In this document: positions 50,690 to 64,000 of the stretch, piece by piece
How the letters are laid out: each line of letters starts with the position of its first letter
How positions within the stretch are numbered: the first letter of the stretch is position 1
Assembly: GCA_029747015.1 (NCBI GenBank)
Contig: JAKOGI010000008.1
Span: 1,321,501-1,385,500 of the forward strand
Direction of reading: 5' to 3'
DNA length: 64,000 nt
From: Carnegiea gigantea
Lineage: Eukaryota > Streptophyta > Magnoliopsida > Caryophyllales > Cactaceae
Made by a program: the position numbers and the translations under genes
Notes under the pieces: generated by a model
The model's database searches: none
The model's input: the letters and a program-made list of their open reading frames with translations, nothing else
What the model was told of the DNA's origin: nothing

Positions 50690-53600
50690 TTACATTTGGG
50701 GTCGGGTCTGAACGACGTATATTTTCCCCTCCTTGACAACTCCTTCAATGTCTTGAGGAGTACCGTACAGCTCCTCTATGGCATTTCCAGCACGCGCAAT
50801 GCCGGACAGAATCTTCTGACGGAAGTTGCTGTCATTGATCAATGGATCGACTGAGTAGTCCAGCACAACCTTCTCTTCTTTATCCATGGGTACACTGCCA
50901 GGAACAAGATTCACCAGTATTAGCACGGCAGCACCAGAATGGAAAAAAAGACACGTCAGGAAAAAGCCTAGTGTGAATGTAAAGAACCCATCCAACCGCA
51001 CAATGAAAAAAGACACGTCAGGAAAAAGCTTAGTGTGCATGTAAAGTATGCATCCAACCACACAATGGACTAAGATAAGATCTACAGAGGTCAAAACACA
51101 GGGAGATTAAAAATGTAGTGGTGATTCAATCAATTAGGATCGAAGGACAGGAACCATATGATTGCCCACCAGCCACACACGCGCACACACGCGCACAAAA
51201 GAAAGAGGAAAGAAAGAAGGGGGCAAAAACCATATACATGTTTTTTTTTTTTTTTTTTTAAAGTCTTTCCTAAAGCCCCGTTAGTTCAAATGATGTCCGC
51301 AAAAACGATTTTACAAAAGAGGAAAAAAAAAAGAAAAAGTGCGAGTAAAGCTGTTTATCACAGCCAGAGGCAGCTAGATGTTTATCACAGCCACGGGCAG
51401 CTAGATGTTTTTACTGAAAGAGCTTCGCAAAGTAACAGGTAACAGGATACCAGTGGTTTACCTATCATAGAGTCCAGCACCAGCATAACCTTCAAGATCT
51501 TCACCGTTCGAATCAGATCGGAAGATGATAGATCTTTTTATGAAAAGGCCAATTGGTTTGCTTGGGTATCCCAGTACCTAAAATTTAAGAATTCATCAGC
51601 ACAACTTTTGGATGGCATTGATACAGGGCAGGGGCTAATATCATAAAAACCACAGTGCCGCTGCATACAAGTCGAACATCCTAGCAAAAATAGCACTGCA
51701 GTGGTCGTAATTGATGGGTTAGAAACTTGAGTTTTGGGAAACTAACTGTACGTCCAATTAATACTACAGACAACCTGGGACAAAAGAAAAGCGGCCAAGA
51801 CAGTCCAAGTCTCACGGTAAAACCACACCAGGTGCTTCTTCTATATATAAAATCCAATATCCTAGCAAATTTGCTCTGTTGTGAAACTGAAATTGATAAA
51901 AGCCTTCAGTTTTGGCTAACTAATGATATGAACAATCAGTACTACTGACATCAAAGATAAACCATGGAAGGATATTAGACAGAAGAGATGCACCAACTAA
52001 AGCGTATCCGGATATTTGATGTTAGTCATAGCGATCAGCTGTTAATGACCTCAGGTTAGAGACAGAAGTGTGATTATGAAACAGAAAAATACAGTTGCTG
52101 GAGACTCAACGAGGAGTAAGGTAGAAGCTACATGTTTACAGCCGCACAAACAAAAAGTTTCCAAGCAGGATTCTGACCCGGACATGCCAGACACAGCTTA
52201 ATGCTTATCATTTAATGTTGACAAGTTCTATAGTTCTGCTGGCTTATGTACTTAAGACAATAGGAAACCACTGTGACTAGGTGTCCCTAGTTTGTGCTAG
52301 TGGCTTATGTATACCCAAGATAATGGGAAACCAACTACCACACCTTCTCCCTAGTTTGTGCGAAAAAAATCAAGCATAACATTTTACGATGTCGGTATCC
52401 TACTGTCAGGTATGGTCTTCTTTGAATACAATGCATGAATCAAATTTTAGAGCCTTGTTATCAAGGACTAAACAAAATATTGCTTATGGAGCCTTTCTAT
52501 TGCAGGCACTCTTCCCTGAGCTAGTTTAGCATTTGTGCTATAAAATGACATATCTACCAAAATAACAACAAAATAGTTACCGTTGGCGAATTGAGATCAT
52601 TTTTCTTGCAGATGAAACTCAAAGCACGGCCAGGGTAGGCACCGACCAGAGTCTCTCCCAGCCCTTTCACAATCTATGTCAGCTCAAATGTGCACATGGT
52701 TAACTCCTAGGAAAGGAACTACAATATCCCTAAAATCACAAATAAGCCAGAAAGAGGTGGAAATGTGGCACCTCAGCATATATCTCTGATGAATCCCCAG
52801 TAGATGGATTAGTTGTGTGGATAACAAAAGCATAATCAGCACTTATTATTTCCTGAACCAAGACAGCCATGCAAAGACAATCGTGATCTAGCCCAACCTT
52901 CCTTGTACTGAAGTATGCTCTCTCGTTCCATTTTGAAGCCCACACCTGTGAGACAACTTTTGATATCAAATCTTGCCATGCAAAAATCCTATTATGAAGA
53001 CAAACATTACATGATAAGATCAACATAGCAATTTTCTGTTTTGGCTTTTTTGGTGACGTAAGGTGAAGGAAGATCCAAGAAGGCGAATGGAACTTTTATT
53101 AGATCACTCTCAACTCATAGAAATTAGTCAAGCAACCATAAATTAATTAGAATATATTCCAAGTCTCCATGTATTTAGAGTCTAATTAAGGCGCAAACTG
53201 TTTCCACAGGTCATCAATCTGATGACAATTGGATGGGTTTATAGTCTTCACAAGGTTTACTGTATTCTGTGAAGACATGGCTCAGCGGGAGTATTTTAGT
53301 CTCCTCTGTTAAAAAAGTAGACAGGACCTTGAACAATTACAATGTATTTTTATGGTGACTGTTCCACCATGCCACCTTTTGATTAAGTCCTTGTCAAGAT
53401 ATATATTCACCAGAGCGTTTTTTTTTTTTTTTTGGGGGGGGGGGGGAGGAGTGGGGCGGTGAGTGGACATTTTAACAGCAGACTACATCAACAAGCCTAG
53501 AACTAAGAACCAAACAAACATATTACCTTTTTTATGGATGTCCATGCTTGTTCCCATCGTTTCTCACCTTCATCACCAGGCCACGGCATTCCAGAGTTTT

Positions 53601-55182
53601 TCATCTTGCTTTTAAGCTCTTCCACCTATATCACAAATTTTAACCATCAGATATTATGTAAGCCAACAATTTAACAAGGCTGAACACTGCTCTTTGATCT
53701 GTCAACATCTCCTCATTGTTACTCAGGCAAAGAAAATGTAGACAGAGAGGAAAAGGCAAACAGAGGATGTAATTTGACTTGCACATCAAGCTCACTGATA
53801 TAAGAAGATTATGATTTACAAGAATTGTCCAACATAAAATTTTCCCTTCTAGTGACCTATGAATTACAACATCCATAAAATGGAAGTAAAAACGAAAATG
53901 ATATTGAAACCAGTAGATGCCTGGAAAAGGCCAGAAGGAGACAGAGGGTCCAAGAGAAATGACAAGTTAACATTTATGTACGCAACACTAATTCTCATCG
54001 ACCATAAGTCATCACTGCACAAGTTTGTATGTATGATCTCTCTGTAATTGGAGAATTTACAAGTCAGAAGATATCAAGCACTTCTTACTTTTCTATGTGC
54101 TTACCAACTGAGGTGGTGCCACAAGCTCTAAAACAGTCTTTCGAATCTTTTCTAGAGCTCCAAAATCCCCATCACCCTCCAATTCCTTTTTCAGGATCTT
54201 CAGCTTGTCAGCCACTTCCTACCAAAGAACAGAAATAAGGAATACACATAACCTTTCAGACCAAATAAAGAATGTGTCATAAAACTTAATAAGCTCGGAA
54301 AACAGATGCTATTGAGTAGCTAAGTTGTCTTGTCAATGCAGTAATGAAAGAAATCAAAGGCGTTCCTGGTAACAATGCACTGAATACCCTGTGATGAGTC
54401 CTATAGTTGAGATGAAGAGGGATAATATGTTGTGCAATTACACACGTACTTCACTTCAGATCCAATCCAAACTTAAAATTAAGCTTCGTTGTTGAGAGGA
54501 TGAAGTGCCTCATTCATATACATCATACTACTGAATTACTAATGCCATCTGATTATTGCTATGTAAACAAACATGCCTATGCATATATTTGCACAAAAGT
54601 AGACAGTGTCATAAAATAGTTTACGTAAAACGATGGCCGGGAACATAGGAAGCGACAGCGTGTGTGTGCACATGTTAGAATATAACAAGAATGTGGATCA
54701 AGAAAACACCTTATTGGGCCCATATGAAAGGACCTCCTCAAAAGCACCAAATGGTAGGGCAACAGATGTAGGAACTCCAACCCAGGATGGTACTCTTCCT
54801 TTCAGATATGAGATATTACGTGACTTGGCTCCAACCTGGTATAGGAAAGAAGTACCGTGAGGTGAACTTGATATCGGTACAGGAAAGAAGTATCATGAGG
54901 CAAACATGATATAGTCATTGATGATATCAGAGTGATCAGCAAACTTCTTGTACTGTCGACATACAATAATGGAACAGAAACGAAGCAATAGAAGCAATAG
55001 CTGTCATACAAACAACTTATTTCGAAGCACTAACCATTTCATTGGTGAACTCTTCAGCTGTTATAGCATATTTACCAGCAAACCTCTTCTTGACCAAACT
55101 TAATGAAGCCAGAGAACTGCTGCTGACCTCTCCTGTGCCGCCTCCCTTGAGCTCATCCTTACTTACCTCACTGATAGTATTT

Positions 55183-55215
<33 letters not shown>

Positions 55216-58200
55216 CCACAAAAAAGAAGTCACGAAATATGAAATTCAGAAGCAGAACAGTTGAATAGGCATTAACAGCTAAAAGCATCATGTGTATCGA
55301 ATACAAAAGATGAACGGAAAAATATTCCTACATGTAGCGTACGTCTGCCGCTGTTGGTTGTAGGCGTAACAACTTTCCTTGAGCTTTTTGGAGGTCAGAA
55401 AGGATATTGCTATCAAAGCATGTGGCAAAGCAAACCTGGCAATCAATTCATGAAGAATCCTTGTCAAACCTCAAAAAGTCTGCATGGTTTGATAATTAAG
55501 TGGCAAATATCAGATTGCGAGAAATGGAAAAACTCAAAACCTTGCTGTTTCTTGCTCGCACAGAAACATGTGACAAAACATCTGGCATATCTGGTGTCAA
55601 TACAGCAACAGCGCCATCAGGGATTTCTTCTTCTCCTTTAACGTGATTTACCACCAAAATTGTTGGTTGCGCATAAGATTTATCTTGGACAGATAGCAAC
55701 TCATCAACAACCTCAACATATCCAACAGCTTCAACTGGACTAATAATCTGCCAGCTGGTCAAGAAAATGCGAGGTTTCAGCCAGGAGGTTCAGGTCATTC
55801 AATTTACGAGAACTACTACACAACTTTCTTCTGCCTGTCCTTTCTCAGCAAGACCATTTTTTCGGTCATGGCACTTGCAGGCTTGGGAAACATACGGTTT
55901 GCAAAGGCAATTACAAAGGCAAGCAAGGTGCCAAAAAAGAATAAAATCAACCTTCCCAGATTGGCAGTTTTCCGGAGAACAGGATCTAGTCTATTTAGGA
56001 GCATTGATAGAGATGCAGCTGAACCAGCACGGATAATTTCCTCTGTGAATATATTCACCTGCAGTTGCAATTCAAAACATAGGTAAATATGAGGGCATTG
56101 CAAAAGTCAACAGCCAAATAGGGGATGGTCAATGACATACAGCCCACTGATCTACTCCAAGCAGCGAGCCCAAGTACTCAGCAGATGGCTGGAAAATTTG
56201 ATGGTATGCCTCAGCTTTGCTTGCAAGTGAGAGGCGGGTCCTATCAAGAACTGATTTTGCATACAATGCCCAGTGCTTGTCTTTACTCTTGAACATATCA
56301 AGTGCACGATCCCATCCCTTAAAATCAATTCATGAGAATCATAAGTAAATGCTTAAACAAAGAAGAGACACAAAGGAAGGGGAGAATGGGGAACAACAAA
56401 GGGCCAACAGATTGAATACACGCTTTCTGTTTGAATACTCCAACCTTTCGACACAAACCCACAATGAATACCCAACTAGAAGTAGAACAAGAACAAAAAG
56501 AAAGAGGGAGAAAATAGAAGTGGATAGAAGTTTCAAAGCTATTGCAAAGTAGAACATCTAGCATGTGTCTAGATCAGTACTTAATTCATGAGCAAGGATG
56601 ATCGTTTTATCTGCAAAGGATAGATATACTGGATAAGTTAGAAAAAGGTACGTGATAATAGACTTGGATTTTCTTTCCCATAGTAAGTTATCAATTGCCA
56701 AGAGAAAGGTTATTCTTTCAGAACGAAGTAATTAGCCAACTGAAACCAATTAAACTGCACAAGGACATATCGGCATAGAGGCCATGTCCAATTCATGCAT
56801 TCTGTGGAGGAACGGTTCCTTTGACAGTATCTTTGGCAACAACTTCAATACACTTTCCCCACCTCATCTCTGACTTCAAATTCATATGAGCACAAGTGCT
56901 GAAACTTGCAGTTTGAGATGACTATCAGGAGTGTGTAGGTCCAGATGACATGTATGATGTATGTGAAAATTTCGAATCTGTATGCAGTATCTGCATAACT
57001 GCATTATTCGTAAGTTGGTGCTATTGCTGAAGCCACTACAAGCATAGTTTTGAAAGCAAATGAAGAGGCAGAGGGGCACAGGAGAAGATATCATACTAGT
57101 ATACAACTCAAGGGTTGCATTTATTGAAAATTCAACCAAAGAACACTTAAATAGAAGCAAAACAGGAGCTTTCTTTCCATCAAAGTTCTAGAATAAGCGA
57201 TACCTTTAAGCAATAGATGAGATCCTCGTTGTCATCAGATGATAGAGCAAGGTTTTCAACAACCATGGAAATGAAGTACATAATATTCTGGGGGAAGAAA
57301 ATACACAAGACTTGTTAGACAACAATGTTCATCATCAAAGTGGCCAGGCTTCTGCCAGGCATCCTCGATAGAACCACAATATTTGAACCAAAGGGCACAC
57401 AAATTTGGACCCCATTCACCAAGGGCGAGGCATAGTCGCATGCCTCGTGTGAATTGAAAACCAGAAATTAGCCAAACACTACTTCAGATTCCTTTTACAT
57501 TTTCCAAAGTTAAAGTAGTAAACCAATACGGTTTAAAAAGCTCGATATTTTGTCTAAAGATAGAATTAATGCCCCATACACAAGCCAAAGAAACATCACA
57601 TAATTAAGCTACTGGCATCATTTTTTTCCCCTTCAAAATCAAATCTGCTTCTTTGGGTTTTTAAGCCAGAAATAGCCAAACAGGAACTAAGTATTCTCAA
57701 AATCACTGCAAGAAATGTTCGCAGCAAATTTAGGTAGAATGATTGAATGATATCTTTTAGATGTTGATCAAAATGAAGATACTTTCCATAGCTGAAAGCA
57801 TGAAGCCAACCAAAGAATGGGCAACACTGAAGAAACGAAAATCCTATTAACATATACCTCAGGTCCAGCTTTATTCAGCGTCTCAAATCCCCTTTCAATA
57901 GCTGTCCTCACAGAAGAATCAAGAGCAATGTCTAAAAATATGAGATCTTTTAGGCGATTTTGAGACTTGAACAATAATGGACGCAGTTCCTGCCTCGTCT
58001 CTAGCAATCCCTGCAGTTTGTTTAGTCTGATTTAAACAAAACAGCGACACAAAGAAAGTACAGCAAAAAGTTCTAAGATGCTTCCTTTACTCTGTTACCT
58101 CAAGAAGTGGCTCCACATTTTTATCTTCTACATGTTCCAAAACAAATTGAAGCAATTCCTGGGCAGGCAGATTTACAAGAAAAAGTGACCTTTCTGTTCC

Positions 58201-61200
58201 ATATGGAATCAGAATCCAGGGTAAAGTAATAGAGAAAGGACAAGTCAGAATTACAGGAAATCCAGAGGGCAATCCGGGCATAGGATCTATATGCACTCCA
58301 ACCATGAAGCCTTGACCCTGTGTAGTCCATATACATAAATCAAGCACTTGAAACCGACTTCAGCAATGTAAACACAGCCACTTATTCCCATTACCTCAGC
58401 TTTGTATCCCATGCAATTAGAAATAGCTGCCTCCAGATCTGCCCCAGAATGTACTGCCTGTATAATATTCAGTTGAAATGAAGTCTCAAACAAAAATAAG
58501 TATTGTTCAAGGAACAGAACAGGAAGTGAGAAAGTAAATGATGAAAATAATGTAACAACATTATGAATAGCATACAACCCATTATGTTCACCACTGGTTC
58601 TCTTATTCTGTTGTGACTCACTGGACCACAACCATGTGACTCATGCATGTCAGAGGAAAATTTATGGGTTTAGCATCACAATCCTCACTATTTGTGGCGT
58701 ACAATGAACTCTCAAAGGTTTGACCCTTAAATGCAGTGCTAGATAACAGAATTCCACGCACAAAGACAACTTGCTAAAGGTTACCTTTAGTGTCCTCATA
58801 TAATTACCAAGATCACGTAAAAGACCTTCCTTCTGGTCCCTTTTGAAATTTGGCTCAGAATGGATGGCACGATCGTAACTAAGAAGCCGCTCTTTGGTAA
58901 TACCATTCTCATTTAGTGTTTTCCAGTAGACACTGATGTCAAAGTCACTTTTGATGTAATCGATCAATGCCTGAAAAGGACATTTGTCAACTATACCGTT
59001 CTCGATGAGAAAAGTACAAATCTAAGTTATCTAACAGGGTCCCCTTGACAATACCTGGCAGATGATAACATCATCAGGGCTAGTATTGTTATGCAGTTTC
59101 TGGTGCCATTCCTCCATCATTCCACCCTTGCAGTCATTGTTTCTCTGCAATTACCAAATCATATTAAGGGTTTTGTACTCATTCCAAAGCGAAACTGGAA
59201 AGAAATAGACAGCATTGAGCAGTCAACAATTCAACATTCACCTGAATGACCAAGATTTCATCCCTGATTCTCTGTCCAACATCCCCCTCACCTCCACGAC
59301 CAACAGTTGACATAATCATTCGTACAAGTTCTCCGTAGTGGGGCTGATTTCTATATATATTCTGGAGAGAATCTGTAAGCCTATCTTGAGCTTTACTTAT
59401 CTCACTGCAAAATAAATATGATAACGACTATGGTAATTAGAGACTGAAAATGCTGACAAATCATAATTTTTCAAAAGGTATTTTCATCATAAACTTCATA
59501 AGTTGAGGAAAATTGAACAATGCCAGATGGAGAATGAACATGCACTCATACACAAAAGAAGAGCTGCCACAATATTTGACGTGATTCCAAACCACCTGCT
59601 GATACTTGAGCAAATATTCACAACCCAGTATCCAGTTTTGGACACCATCACTATTTAGCAAACCCTGTTAACCAGAGTATACCTCAAAAACAGGTAACAG
59701 TGCATGGTCAATCAGCCACTCATTAGGGTTGCTTACCTCCATGCATTTCATTCATGAAACTGGCTCAAAGATTGGGCCTTAACTCAACATCAATGCGTCT
59801 ATTTTTGCAGGAAAAAGCCTCTAGTTAGGGATGCTTGCCCAGTCCCTAGTTTTGAACACTATCCCTACAAACCAGAGTATGCCTCACAGACAGGTAACAG
59901 CTAGAGATGCTTACCGTCCAAGCATTTCGTTCATGAAACTGGCTTTGAGATTGGCTGCTTAACCCAACATGAAGCCTCCATTTTACAGGGAAAAGCCTCT
60001 CAAATACTCTAGATGATTCCAATAGGGCAAACTTCCCAAAATGTCAACTGACGAGGCTCAATTGTCTCGTGCATTCAACTCGAAACTCACAACAACTTCA
60101 ACAGTTATATTCGTTTGACATGAGACAAAAATCACAGTCCAATCTCTAGAAGTGATTACTGTCAGCTTCTCTTCTGTTTTGCCTTTTGTGAATTAAATGC
60201 TTCCCGCATTCCCTTGACTTTGCTTGCCAAAACCCAGTTTGACAGCAATCATCTTTTTTCAGGTTCAATGGCTATTGTAACTTTCCACATTGGGAGTTGT
60301 TGTTATTGTTGTTGTAATGGACATATTGTGACTTCAAGTTGTTGAAATAACACACATCAACCACAAATAGACCCTGGGGGGCACGTAGGTAACCAAGTAT
60401 GTCGTAGCTAGGAACATAACAAGTACACGCAAGATGGAAAGACAGAAACAAAACTCAAATGGTGGTCAAACATGTGATGTACAGAATGCAACACGAGTTG
60501 CAAGACAAATTAAAGCAGCAAAGAAGTTACAGACATAATAGCAATTTTACCGAGGCTTCACGTTGTAATTTTTGTTCCAAATCAGCTGCCTTGTGGCCAT
60601 AAACCTCATCCATACCAAAATCCCAGCAAGACCCAATTCACCAGCATCCATGGCTTCATCCAGCAAGTCTGCTGCAATGTTAAACCTGGGGAAAAGGCAC
60701 CAGATGTATATGATGTATTTCATGTTTGCCACCGCAAGATTTACATAATTGTTTAATATAAGAACTGGCTGGTGAATGTCAGGCTAACTCTTAACGCTTT
60801 TCATACAATTTTTCCCCCTTTCTATTAGCTAGTTAGGTGATTCTTCGCCTCTCTTTTCAACCAAGGTAAATTGAGAGAAAGGAACTACATCCAGCAACTG
60901 AAAGGGGCAAATAAAAAGCCTATTTATGACAACGAGACATATACTTAAGCCACTGGAGATTGACATGTTAGTACTAGTTGACAAAATTCATCCGCTCTGC
61001 TCAAAAGATAAAATAAAATAAAATGGTATGCTCTGCAGTTTCAGGTAGCACTGGACCAATGACAAGACTACGGAAATTGCAACACTCTACTGACCGATGC
61101 ATAAAAGATTTCTGTGCTTCACTCTCCAATGAAGCTATCCTTTCCAGTAACGATTTTGCAGTTCCTCTGCCATCACCAGTGTCTCTCAATTCCCTCTATA

Positions 61201-63978
61201 AAAATGAAGCTAAAAAGAGTCAATCCACTGCTACAGAAAAATCAAGTTGGACAAGAGAATATACACCTGACTCCTTAAACCAAAAAGCATTCTAAATGCT
61301 TGAACCAAGAAATTGCAAACCTGCTTTGATCGGACACCAAGTTCAACATAAAAATCTGAACCTTTATCCTTTATCCAGTTTCCAGCAGATACAAGGACAA
61401 ATGGCATTCCTATGAAATCATCACCTTCAATTTCTATTTCAACTGACTGGATCCGCAGCTGCAAATATACTCTTAGTATTAATTACCAATTATATCATCT
61501 TTATCAGCTAGAGGTAAGCACCAAGCTTATAAAGCATTGGTACTTATGAAATCCACTGAAACACAGTCAACATCCAAGCACACACCTGGTGTAGAGGATC
61601 ATCAGAGGAGGTGCTTGTAAACTGGGTCTCTGCAGCCATGTCTAGAGACAATGATCCTTGTGGAAGGACTTTGGGAGGTGGTAGCTGCAAGAATATAGAT
61701 ATTTAGATAGAGGGAAGGATGTCACACAGGAGGACTTCATTAGAACTACTAGCCAAATCAGTTAAGCCTTACCAACCACTCACTCCCTTTTCTTGATAAA
61801 GCCCAGTGAAGTGTTAGAGGCTCCTTGAAATCAGTAGCTAGATAAATCTTTGTCTTATCAGCTTGCTTAGTCACAAGTACCTTATGATGCAAAATATTTA
61901 ATTTAGATTAGGATCTTCATACCAGAAGAAATCCCCTACCAGCTGACAGAGCCACCTACTCACCAGAAGTTGCGTATCAGCAAGCTTGAATATTTTTTTC
62001 TTTACCACAACGCTACCATCTTGAGCTTCCTTTGCCTCAGCGAAAAGCTCAACTGCAGACAAGGATTTTGGTTTCATGGATACTTTTTCTCCTGGTTCAG
62101 CGGGATATTTAGGATATTTATTTATAATCTGCGTCAAGTCCCTCTTCTTGCGCTGAATCCTTTCAACTGTGAAATAGCTTTTTTGCTCCAATTGCTGTTT
62201 AACCTTGGTTTGTATCTCTCCTTTCACAATCTTCTTCCGTATCTCATCCACAGAAGTACCCTTGTCTAGTTCTATCTGCAACTCTTTTCTAGCTTCCTCA
62301 AGTTCTTTCTGTTGAAGGAACTCTAGTTAGTCTATTTGCTGAACAGGGAACAAGAAAAATGAGATAAAAGAGACATTGCAGACACATCTTTAAACATATC
62401 AGACTTCCCAATCAAGACAGCTCAGGGATTTCAAATTTACGAGTTGCTTATCTGCAGGGTAGTTGGGTTTTCCTGCTTTCTCCCATCTTATGTAAGCTTG
62501 AATCTGCACAAGGTCATCAGGGATCTTGCTTGCAGGTTTGGAAGGTGTTTGCTCTGTTGCCTTACTTTCGTCACCTCCTTTTGTTAATCTTGCCCGAATC
62601 TCCTGTACAGAAGCACCCCTAGCCACCTCCTCCTGTAGTTCAGCTCGAGCAGCTTCATATTCTTCCTGCATGTTGACTTAAATGTTTAGCAACATGGGAT
62701 TATGCACAATCCGGAGATAGAAGTCACAGTTAAATCAAACCAATAATCTGCCAGAATTGCTGATATTCAGGAAAGCAGAATCACTCAAGGAATCCACCGC
62801 ATCATCCCAGCTCCATATTGAAAGAGAACCTCTATGTTTCCAAGAATATAGTCCATTTTTTAATTATTTTTTTTTCTGTTAACCATAGTTGAGCTCTTCA
62901 CTAGCATCTCTATTCCCATACTAAGGAATCATATTTCACTTGCATCTTTTAGCTTTCACCTTTGATAAGATGTAAGGTATCACCACATAATTTATTTTCT
63001 GGAGAACACTTCATCCAAGTCTACCAACTTGCATTGAAGTGCATAGATCAAGAAATTCAATAGTATTTGAATCTGTAACAATTCATGATATTTGAAAGAT
63101 AGAAATTGAAAAGAATGACATACACCTTTTCCAACCAAGAACCAAACTCAAACATCATCCATTCCTCTCAGACTCCACTCCCGGGCCTACTTCTATATAT
63201 AATTGATTAACTTTTGAATACCAATAAGCGTAAGTATCTTACCTTTTCCTGCTCAGGGCTGTACATTTGTTTACCCTTTCTTTCCCACCTGAGATATGCT
63301 TGAATCTGCACAAGATCTTCAGGAATTGACACATTTTGAATATCCTGTGACTTCACAGGCAACCTCACATGAAAGTTTGCCCCATTATTTTTGAACCTGC
63401 GAACATGGGAGTGGATCTCAAAACGTTTACATCAAAAAGTCCCTGAAAGATTTCACAAAGTTAGAAAGTGAAGAAAGACCACAGGGGGAAGAGAAACATG
63501 ATCATTCACCATATATTCCGGGCTTCGTTGAATATGAGAAACTCGACAGCTTGTATTTGAGGATCATCAATCTCTATTCTCAAGAAAGAACCATTGCCCG
63601 ACTGGAAACCCAAAGAAGACTTAGACTTATGCAATCATAAAAGCACTATAAATGCTCAAAGCAACACTCCTTATCAGTGATGATGTGGACAAACTCACCT
63701 TTTGAAATGGGGTTCGAAGAGCTTGATTCTTGTACACTTTAGTTCCTTCTGGCCTACGTGAAGGAAGCAACCATTTCCTGAATGCCACAAAGGGCCAGAA
63801 AAATTAACACCAGTAAGGGAAGAGCTGTACAGGAATCAGGTATTGCCACAAAGCTAATGAGTTACCCTTTGGTATCGCGTATTGCGCCCCAGTGAAGTAC
63901 CATTTTGTCATCATTGCTATTTGTCACCTGTATCTCTATTTTACTGACACATCCTGATGACATAGGACTCACTGCAAC
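50690..63978 (-). CDS. GWD1: Alpha-glucan water dikinase 1, plastidial (5' end outside window)
   Basis: GWD transfers the beta-phosphate of ATP to C6 of glucosyl residues in starch, allowing its breakdown. The 31 visible exons join in frame to 1,371 residues ending TRPQM; potato GWD is about 1,464, so roughly 93 residues (transit peptide, start of CBM45-1) lie beyond the right edge. First CBM45: KMVLHWGAIRDTKGKWLLPS. Second CBM45: ATDFKEPLTLHWALSRKGSEW. The phosphohistidine domain has the catalytic His in DVLSHVSVRARNSK (visible residue about 974). The C-terminal ATP-grasp-like nucleotide-binding domain includes FRSDSNGEDLEGYAGAGLYDS. Exons (high to low): 63978-63866, 63777-63699, 63601-63510, 63396-63243, 62665-62441, 62308-61964, 61880-61773, 61684-61586, 61458-61321, 61195-61095, 60685-60551, 59404-59242, 59144-59055, 58970-58785, 58457-58395, 58317-58255, 58158-58099, 58010-57858, 57287-57204, 56317-56141, 56058-55952, 55754-55541, 55435-55332, 55170-55035, 54835-54710, 54218-54105, 53625-53527, 52945-52772, 52673-52581, 51577-51462, 50894-50690. 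No lesion seen. Confidence 0.98.
50942..51067. repeat. 62 bp tandem duplication in the last GWD1 intron
   Basis: Two adjacent copies with acacgtcaggaaaaagc at 50951 and 51013, ending caaccgcacaatg / caaccacacaatg. Close similarity indicates a recent local duplication. Confidence 0.85.
51352..51407. repeat. 27-28 bp tandem duplication in a GWD1 intron
   Basis: The unit tgtttatcacagccagaggc followed by agctaga occurs twice in a row, with one or two changes. Confidence 0.85.
53418..53446. repeat. T16G13 homopolymer junction in a GWD1 intron
   Basis: Sixteen T directly followed by thirteen G. On the coding strand this is C13A16. It is the longest clean example of the T-to-G junctions scattered through the window. 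Confidence 0.9.
59671..60001. repeat. About 150 bp direct duplication (200 bp period) in a GWD1 intron
   Basis: accagagtat begins copies at 59671 and 59871; both continue through catgaaactggct and acatcaa/acatgaa to gaaaa(a)gcctct. Copies have diverged by substitutions and small gaps, so this is older than the other intron duplications. Confidence 0.7.
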
Positions 63979-64000
63979 CTGTTATGTGCAACAAAGGGTG

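Overview
The window is nuclear DNA from a flowering plant, almost certainly a eudicot. The evidence is spliced genes with GT-AG introns, clearly plant-specific proteins (glucan water dikinase, neprosin, plant NAD-type glutamate dehydrogenase, tryptophan-aminotransferase/alliinase family), AT-rich intergenic DNA, and abundant plant MITEs, a LINE and a TRIM element. The sequence alone does not fix the species.

Layout. 1-6 kb is AT-rich intergenic DNA with short-repeat blocks and one MITE. 6.47-10.63 kb (+) is a seven-exon secreted neprosin-domain gene with three single-base frame disturbances in its last exon. 11.85-14.52 kb (-) is a two-exon pentatricopeptide repeat (PPR) gene. 14.5-24.8 kb holds no intact gene; it has several MITE-like elements, a long (AT)n, a roughly 540 bp ATT-rich tract and a Helitron candidate containing a decayed multi-exon relic. 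24.83-28.03 kb (+) is an eight-exon alpha/beta-hydrolase. 28.8-34.0 kb (+) is a nearly full-length L1-type LINE with three nonsense codons in ORF2. 35.8-37.9 kb (+) is a decayed alliinase/tryptophan aminotransferase gene. 38.49-41.89 kb (-) is an intact 11-exon AP-1 clathrin adaptor mu subunit. 43.86-46.61 kb (+) is a glutamate dehydrogenase pseudogene broken by two 4 bp insertions, a nonsense codon and a 608 bp TRIM retrotransposon inserted in its last exon. 46.7-50.7 kb is intergenic, with a copied piece of the AP-1 mu upstream region, a LINE/RNase H relic split by a hAT-like element, and more MITEs. 50.69-63.98 kb (-) is glucan water dikinase (GWD1), 31 exons in frame, running off the right edge so that the transit peptide is not visible.

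The genes do not form an operon or cluster; they are an ordinary neighbourhood of housekeeping and metabolic genes. GWD1 phosphorylates starch in plastids, AP-1 mu sorts cargo at the trans-Golgi network, the PPR protein is probably organellar, and the neprosin is secreted. The unusual content lies in the decayed genes and repeats. I found no convincing new defence, biosynthetic or mobile 'system'. The best leads are the TRIM-disrupted GDH gene, the MITE families that share a terminal motif and degenerate subterminal minirepeats, the one-way T-tract/G-tract junctions, and the Helitron-borne relic gene.
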